64,000 nucleotides of DNA, from contig CM076847.1 of NCBI GenBank assembly GCA_039519185.1, forward strand, positions 40,768,916 through 40,832,915, given 5' to 3'. The position numbers and the translations under genes are program-made. The stretch comes from Astragalus membranaceus (lineage: Eukaryota > Streptophyta > Magnoliopsida > Fabales > Fabaceae). Each line of letters opens with the position of its first letter. Position 1 is the first letter of the stretch. A model generated the notes under the pieces. That model did no database searches. It worked only from the letters and a program-made list of their open reading frames with translations, and was not told the origin of the DNA. Of this stretch, positions 58,031 to 64,000 are shown one piece after another.

Positions 58031-59001
58031 TTAGATACTTACTCTAAGAGCTTCCGGGGCATGTGTTGATGTCGAAGAACGTGGAGCACTAGTAGCATCA
58101 GGCGGAGTTGAAAACATAGCTGCCAAAGCCTCCACATTCAACCCTGAGTTATTTTGATCTAATACGGTCTGTAGTAGAAGCTGAAACTTTTTCTCCATGC
58201 CTTTCTGATTCTCTTGTAGTTTCTCTTCAAGTTCATTCATCTTACATGAAACTTTATGAGCTTTATTGTTTTCCTCAACTTGATAATCTCCTTCGGCATT
58301 GACAACCCACCGTGGAAATCCGCAAACAGAGCAGGAAGTGTCATTCTCATGATCTTTCCAATATAACATGCAATCATTAGGACAAGCATCGATCTTTTTA
58401 TAATCAAGACCTAGGTCCCTTATCATGCCTCTGGTTTTATTGAATGTTTCCGGAATGTTCAACTGAGGCATAGCTTCTCTCAAAAGCTCTAAGAGAGCAT
58501 TGAATGATGCATTGCTCCAACCATAAAGACACTTCAACAAATATAGTCGAATGGTGAACGATAATTTAGAGAAGTTTTTGCAACCTGGGTACAACTCTTG
58601 TTTTGCTTCTTCTAAAAGACCATAGAACTTTCTAGCACCTTCACCGAGGCCTTCATTAACTCGACATTCTTCATCATGTGCGACATCTCTGAATCTTTCA
58701 TATAGTAGTCCATCAACATCATCAATTTCTTCATTTGTGCCACTGTCGAGACGATTGGGGTCTTTACGCTTTTCACCATGGCGAATCCAGACATCATATC
58801 CTCTTTCAAATCCGAAATATACCAAATGATTATATACAACTGCCCTTGTCTTCCAAAAAGCATTGTGACAATCAATACAAGGGCATAGAATCTCTTTTCC
58901 TTGGGGTTTTCCTATGGTGTATGCATAATTTAAAAAAAAAACTCAACACCAAGAATGTAGTCTGGGCTATCTCTTGCTGATTTCATCCACTCTTTATCCA
59001 T
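58031..59001 (-). pseudogene. CACTA-3 tnp2 N-terminus fused to a tnp1-like C-terminus
   Basis: The start MDKEWMKSARDSPDY (59001 down) matches TNP2; a frameshift in a T run near 58930 interrupts it. From 58825 an open frame of 264 residues continues GFERGYDVWIRHGEKR, KLSFTIRLYLLKCLYGWSN, EAMPQLNIPETFNKTRGM and ENDTSCSVCGFPRW, all TNP2 N-terminal. It then passes without a stop into a coiled-coil-like segment (NELEEKLQENQKGMEKKFQL) and a Ser/Thr/Pro-rich end typical of tnp1 C-termini. The catalytic core of TNP2 is absent, so this is an internal deletion product. A DNA- or protein-binding remnant could exist if the upstream shift is bypassed; that is speculation. Confidence 0.75.
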
Positions 59002-59958
59002 CGAGCTTACTAGAATAGTAACAAATAAGAAGGTTGAAGAATATCATAATGAAAAGAACTATCACAACACAATCACAACTCAAACCAATTCCTTCCAACT
59101 CACAACACAAACAAAACTCATTTATTTTTTAATATGTATGAATTCCAGCAACGTTATCTGAAGGTGGCAGTCTACAAAATAGCCACATAGTCATTTTATC
59201 ATACACATGGCAGTCAAAGTCGGTTATTGAATAAATAACCACATGAGTCATTCATACCATTACATAATCCATTAATCGTCAAGATCTCGATCCAACTGAA
59301 ATCTTTGTGCTACCACTTTATCAAGAAAGTGTTGATCAATAGATTATGTAAGATGGTACAAACAGAAGAGAGGGAAATAGCAGTAGTTCTTCATTAAATT
59401 CATTAATGGATGCGGTTGAAAGAAGAAACGAAAGTAACGACATTATTATAAGGCTGAGAGAGAATAAAAAAAAGGCTGAGAGAGAATTGTGGCGTTGATA
59501 GCAAGGAGGGGCAGTGAATCAATCTGAACCGCATCTTCTTTTTAACGAGCAATGAGAAATCAATGATTAGATTTAAATCACTTAAAAACACTGACGGTTA
59601 GAATTACGATCAACAGTTACATATGTGTTGTTATTACTGTTTGCAAATAAAAATATGACACATGTCCTGTTAATTTTAATTAATTAATAGAAAATGAGTT
59701 AACACCGGTAATGACTTATGCTCAAATTGATACCACTTATATCAAATTTTTTTGCTTGCAAGTTTTAAATATTTTGGAAGTCATTGTCTAAAGAAGACGT
59801 AAGTTTATAATTGAATAAAAAATGAACACAAAGTTGGCCTCATATAAAATAAAAAAATACTTTTCTTAGATGAATTAAAGACCACCTGGAGTATCATTCT
59901 GGTATGATTTATAGACAAACATTAGCCCTCTATGAAACCTTAAAGTCAAAGTATGTAC
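59002..59958. other. CACTA-3 interior, non-coding
   Basis: Upstream side of the tnp2 relic (its leader on the minus strand). No gene recognised. Confidence 0.4.
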
Positions 59959-59960
59959 TT

Positions 59961-60378
59961 GTGGACAAAAATTGGAACTGAATGGCCTATACTCAAGCCT
60001 TCCCAAGCATAATATTACATCTTATCAATTACTCTACTAGAACTAGCATAAAAAGCTTCGAAAAGAAAATTGGAACCAATAACAGAAAATTCTTACCATC
60101 TAATGAGTGTTATTTATTCTTAACAGAAACTAAAACAGACAGAAATGAAAGAAGAAAGCGTTAATGGAAGTGGACAAAAATTGGAACTGAATGGCCTATA
60201 CTCAAGCCTTCCCAAGCATAATATTACATCTTATCAATTACTCTACTAGAACTAACATAAAAAGCTTCGAACAGAAAATTGGAACCAATAACAGAAAATT
60301 CTTACCATCTAATGAGTGTTATTTATTCTTAACAGAAACTAAAACAGACATAAATGAAAGAAGAAAGCGTTAATGGAA
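59961..60378. repeat. Tandem duplication, 209-bp unit, nearly identical copies
   Basis: Units 59961-60169 and 60170-60378 differ by only a few bases. Each encodes the same 60-codon open frame (MAYTQAFPSI...), which I take as incidental. A degenerate array of GTTAATGGAAGA/GTAAATGGGGAAGAAGAAC words follows to about 60515. Confidence 0.92.
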
Positions 60379-60515
60379 GATGAAGCAGCAGCGTTAATGG
60401 AAGACAAACAGTTTGCGAAGGAGAAAGACAGCCACAGCGTGAATGGAAGACACAGCGTAAATGGGGAAGAAGAACGTGAATGGAAGACGGCGTAAATGGG
60501 GAAGAAGAACGATGA

Positions 60516-61690
60516 GAACGATAAGTTACTGTTTTCCCAAAACTCACGCAACATGTTATGTTTTTCTCAAAACTTGAAGTTCAGCAAATAGGCAAGTAGG
60601 CAAACAAGAAAACACTCTAAAAGAATATTTTGTGATTGAAGATGAGTTGAAAAACTAACCGCAAAGATTGTATGCCAGAGAGAGAGGAACGGTTGCTGCA
60701 CAAAGCGTCGTTGCAGGGACAAGAGCTTCACGTCGCTGGCGGCCGCACTTCTTGTTGCTGGTTTTTGAGAGCAACTGCACTGGTTTCCTGGACAAGGGTT
60801 TTCATGATATTAGAAAGGAAGATATACTCTTATTCAGTGCAGAACATTGTTGATAATGAAAAATATCCATTAGTCACTTAAACTATGTGTATTTGTTACA
60901 CTACTACTGAATGTGGATTGCATATGCAGAGTTAAGACAAACATATTACTAAGCCTTAAACCACATATACTATATTCACTTGTAAAAACATCAATAAATA
61001 GTAGTCCTAAGACAAGTCAAGACAGCTCCCAACGAGAGAAAACATCAATTGGCATACTTAAATGACATGTTCATTAAAAAAAATCAGTGATTAACATTTT
61101 CATTAAAAAAAACAAAAGAAATCCATGATGTTTATTTGTTTTTGAGATTCGAAAGCCATGATGTTTAATTTGATTATTTGGAAGACATTAAACATCAAAA
61201 TGATATGAACTAACATAATGAGGAGCCAATGTCCCAGAATGTGGACATAATGAGGAAGCAAATGTCCCAGAATCAAAAAGAACTAACATAATGAGGAGCC
61301 AAACTTGCATAATAAAAAACAACTAACCTAATGACACTACCTACTGTCCCAGAATCATATGGAAACTTTTAGTCAATAGCTAGAGGCTAAAATAGATGAA
61401 TAAACACAAAAAAAAATCCAAAAACAGAAGATTCTTTTTTGCCATAAAAATGGGGTCAAGAAGAGTAAAAGCTATAGTATATTTAATTAAGAAAGATGAC
61501 TCAAAGCATCCCAACAGCCCGTTACAAACACTGAATAATGTACACATACCATATTAAATTCTTGGGTCACTTTCTTTTTTTCTAACTAGCCTATCTCAAA
61601 TTCCCAATACATTCCATGTCAGACTGTACTCTTCTAAGAGAAAGAATAAAGACAATTCATTCATACTTAGTTCCTCATCTTCATCATCAA
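60516..61690. other. CACTA-3 interior, non-coding
   Basis: No coding domain. A word AACTAACATAATGAGGAGCC recurs near 61209 and 61281, with a related copy near 61247. Confidence 0.4.
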
Positions 61691-61914
61691 AATTAACAAA
61701 CAAGTTCCTCTGAAACTTCCTCTACCAAGAACCCAAATATAGCAATCTCAAGTTCACAAGCCATCTTACAAAGAACACACACGCAAAGGAATAGAGAGAG
61801 GGGCGAACCAGAGAGAGGTGAACGTGTATCAATATCTCCACATGTGTGACTAAAATTAGGTTTCCCCTTCAGCAAAATCACAAAAATAAGGTACGAAATA
61901 CCTGAACAGATTCG

Positions 61915-62345
61915 AAGAAATACATGTTGTGTGCGAAATCGCTGTTGTGTGTGAAATCGCTGCTTGTGAAACCACCTCAGCTGCAAGCAATCGATGAACT
62001 CCAATTTTTGTGCGTGAAATCGCTGTGAGGGCGAAGCAGCAAACACTGCGAAGGCGAAGGTTATATGATGCGAGAAGCTGCTTGAAATCCTCCGAAGGCG
62101 AGGGTTTGTTTTCAGAAGCAGCAAACCCTCCGATTTTGGTGTCGTGAATGAAATCGTTCTGCGTGAATGAAATGGTGGAAGCTGCGTGAATGAAATCGGT
62201 GGAAGCTGCGTGAATGAAAACGGTGTCCTCCGATTTTGGTGTCCTCCGATTTAGGGTGAATGAAATCGTTCTGCGTGAATGAAAACGGTGTCCTGCGTGA
62301 ATGCAAACCCTCCGATTTTGGTGTCCTCCGATTTAGGGTTCTCTC
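61915..62345. repeat. GTGAATGAAATCG / CTCCGATTT short-repeat array
   Basis: Words GCGTGAATGAAATCG, GGTGTCCTCCGATTT and TGTGTGAAATCGCTG recur many times in mixed order, just inside the right subterminal region of CACTA-3. Confidence 0.8.
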
Positions 62346-62439
62346 ATTCTCTGCGTGCGTGAATGAGAAATGGTATAGCTCTGCGTGCGTTTAGTGGAAA
62401 CATGGTTTTTTTATTTTTTTGTTTTTTAATAATTTTCTC

Positions 62440-62635
62440 TACGACAACGTTTTCGAACGTTGCCTCAAGATTAAACAAAAAACCGATGCCGTAGACCTTA
62501 TGGGAACGGTTTTCAGCCGTTGCCATTAAAAAAATCAGCAACAGGTTCAAAAAACCGTTGCTATTGTTGGCTAAGGCAACGGTTTTTTTGATGTTGCAAT
62601 TTTAGGCGTTGCCATAGGGTCTAAATGTTGTAGTG
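62440..62635. repeat. CACTA-3 right subterminal repeats
   Basis: AACGGTTTTCAGCCGTTGCC-like units and GGCAACGG words in both orientations before the GTTGTAGTG terminus. Confidence 0.85.
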
Positions 62636-62796
62636 ATACCTTCCCTTAATTTCAAAAACCTATACTTAGGAATCCTAAAACTGAAATGGAAACTTAGATA
62701 GAGATAGGAAATCACAGGACAGACCCCTGGACATAGTCTTTCAGAAAAGTTACTTGAAACAAGCCCCCAAGAGTAGCTTTAAGGCTGCTTTCTTAG

Positions 62797-63289
62797 TTAG
62801 AAAGCAACCAGCCCAATCTCTCTTCTAAGTTTCACAAAAGTTTCTCCTTTGAGAGCTTTTGTAAATAGGTCAGCTAGTTGCTCCTTAGTAGAACAATACT
62901 CAACTTGTAGCCTTCCATTAGTAACTTGCTCCCTTAAGTAGTGAAATCTTGCTTGGATGTGTTTGGTTCTTCCATGAGAACCAGGATTCCTTGCTAGATT
63001 TAGAGCTGATTTGTTGTCTATCATCAATATAAGGGGTTGACTTAGGTCAACCTGTAGCTCCTTTATCAATTCTTCCAGCCATGCTGCTTGAGTTGCAGCA
63101 GCACACCCAGCAACATACTCTGCCTCACTGGAGGACAGAGCCACAATATTCTGTTTCTTGGAGCTCCAAGATATGGAAGCTCCCTGAAACTTAAAGAGGT
63201 ACCCAGAGGTGCTTCTTCTGTCCACATGGTCTCCACACTAGTCAGAGTCAGAGAATCCCACTAGGCTTAGTTTGTTATCATCACATTTC
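62797..63289 (-). pseudogene. Ty1/copia RNase H and pol C-terminus
   Basis: The minus strand reads VDRRSTSGYLFKFQGASISW, KKQNIVALSSSEAEYVAG, IDNKSALNLARNPGSHGRTK and EQLADLFTKALKGETF, the complete copia RNase H order, ending at a stop at 62797. A TAG at about 63239 lies where a tryptophan is usual (SDSD*CGDHVDRRSTSG), so the frame with the reverse transcriptase is broken. It belongs with the reverse transcriptase at 63290-64000. Confidence 0.9.
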
Positions 63290-64000
63290 TTAGGAAAGAA
63301 AACACCATAATTGAGTGTACCTGATGTACCTCAATATTCTTTTTGTAGCATTTAAGTGTGTTTGCCTAGGTTCATTCATGAACCTACTTACCATACGTGT
63401 AGCAAATAAGATATTTGGTCTGCTGTGACACAGATATCTTAAAGAGCCAATCATTTGCCTGTAGTAAGTAGCATCCACTTTACAACCCAGTTCAACTTCC
63501 TTTCTTCCCAATACACCCTCTGCTGGATTGCTGGCAGAGTCGCATTCTGCCAATTCAAACCTTACCAAAACCTCTTTAGCATATTTAAGTTGATGTAAGA
63601 TAATCCCTTCAGGTATTCTTAGAAATTCCAGGCCTAGGAAGTAGGATAACTTTCCTAGGTCTGACATTTCAAATTCCCGTTTCATAGAGGTTTTGAAGTA
63701 ATCAATCTCCTTAGCACAATTCCCTGTGACAAGTAGATCATCTACATACAAGCATACTAATAGAAGATAAGTCTGTAGGTTTCCCTTCACATAGACCCCA
63801 TATTCATTTGAGCACTTTGTAAACCCATTTTCAGTAAAGAACAAGTCATTCCTCTTGTTCCAAGCCCTTGGAGCCTGTTTCAACCCGTATAGGGCCTTGT
63901 GTAGTTGAAATACCATATCCTCCTTGCCTTTAACTTCAAAACCAGGTGGCTGCTTGATGAACACAGTTTATTCAAGTGGCCCATTCAGAAAAGCTGATTT
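63290..64000 (-). pseudogene. Ty1/copia reverse transcriptase, truncated by the window edge
   Basis: The minus strand reads IKQPPGFEVKGKEDMVFQLH, KALYGLKQAPRAWN, CLYVDDLLVTGN (the YVDD active site) and MSDLGKLSYFLGLEF, standard copia reverse transcriptase. A TAA stop lies just upstream (near 63968) where glutamate is usual in NGPLEETVFI, and a frameshift near 63300 separates it from the RNase H. Integrase and gag would lie to the right, outside the window. Confidence 0.9.

Larger units (their letters stand above)
55516..62635 (-). mobile_element. CACTA-3: defective CACTA, 7.1 kb, TSD ATA
   Basis: Termini CACTACAATATTTAGACCCTA (left, 20 of 21 bases matching) and the complement of TAGGGTCTAAATGTTGTAGTG (right) are inverted repeats; ATA flanks both sides (55513-55515 and 62636-62638). 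Subterminal repeats of AACCGTTGCC fill both ends. The interior has a tnp2 N-terminal/tnp1 C-terminal fusion relic on the minus strand and a hAT transposase relic on the plus strand. Most of tnp2 is missing, so the element is non-autonomous. Confidence 0.92.

Noticed and set aside
59982..60373. Two identical 60-codon open frames suggesting duplicated small genes
   Set aside because: They result from a recent 209-bp tandem duplication of non-coding DNA.

Overview
This window is nuclear DNA from a flowering plant. It is AT-rich, and nearly everything recognisable is plant transposable-element sequence: Ty3/gypsy chromoviruses with tRNA-iMet primer sites, Ty1/copia, CACTA (En/Spm), LINE, hAT and MITE sequences. 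Captured exon fragments look like plant homologues of ribosomal protein eL30, chaperonin CCT1 and an NFRKB-like nuclear protein. A dicot, plausibly a legume, fits the Sirevirus-type and Tekay-type elements, but the species cannot be read from the window. I see no intact host gene.

Layout. 1-1791 is a gypsy LTR fragment (minus). 1802-4371 is the 3' end and LTR of a Sirevirus-like copia element (plus) that abuts the right part of a CACTA element (4372-6080). 6600-11250 is a LINE on the minus strand, split by an AT-rich segment and by a 2.8 kb LTR-type insertion (8150-10962) with a CTTCC target duplication; that insertion carries a Cassandra-like 5S motif. 11251-11585 and 32350-33510 hold degenerate endogenous pararetrovirus-like sequence. 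CACTA-1 (11586-31484, TSD TGT) carries broken tnp2 and tnp1 genes and a captured NFRKB-like fragment, and is itself split by a very young, coding-competent Tekay-type gypsy element (12371-22092, TSD TTCAC). CACTA-2 (34093-48529, TSD CCA) is non-autonomous and carries eL30 and CCT1-like exons; a solo gypsy LTR sits inside an eL30 intron, and a second, decayed gypsy element (35685-44716) sits inside that solo LTR. 48530-55512 is mostly sparse non-coding DNA with a LINE tail, a Mutator-type MITE, a mariner-type MITE and other small repeats. CACTA-3 (55516-62635, TSD ATA) contains a tnp2/tnp1 fusion relic and a hAT transposase relic, and lies in the 3' part of a copia element whose reverse transcriptase and RNase H run off the right edge.

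How the parts relate. The nesting gives a relative order of events: copia/LINE/pararetrovirus background, then CACTA insertions, then gypsy insertions into the CACTAs, with the 12371-22092 element the youngest. Only that gypsy element has an unbroken gag-pol frame and near-identical LTRs. All CACTA transposase genes here have stops or frameshifts, so mobility would need proteins supplied from elsewhere. The most notable content is the set of host exons carried with their introns inside CACTA-1 and CACTA-2, and the GGCGCC-rich arrays shared by the gypsy LTRs.
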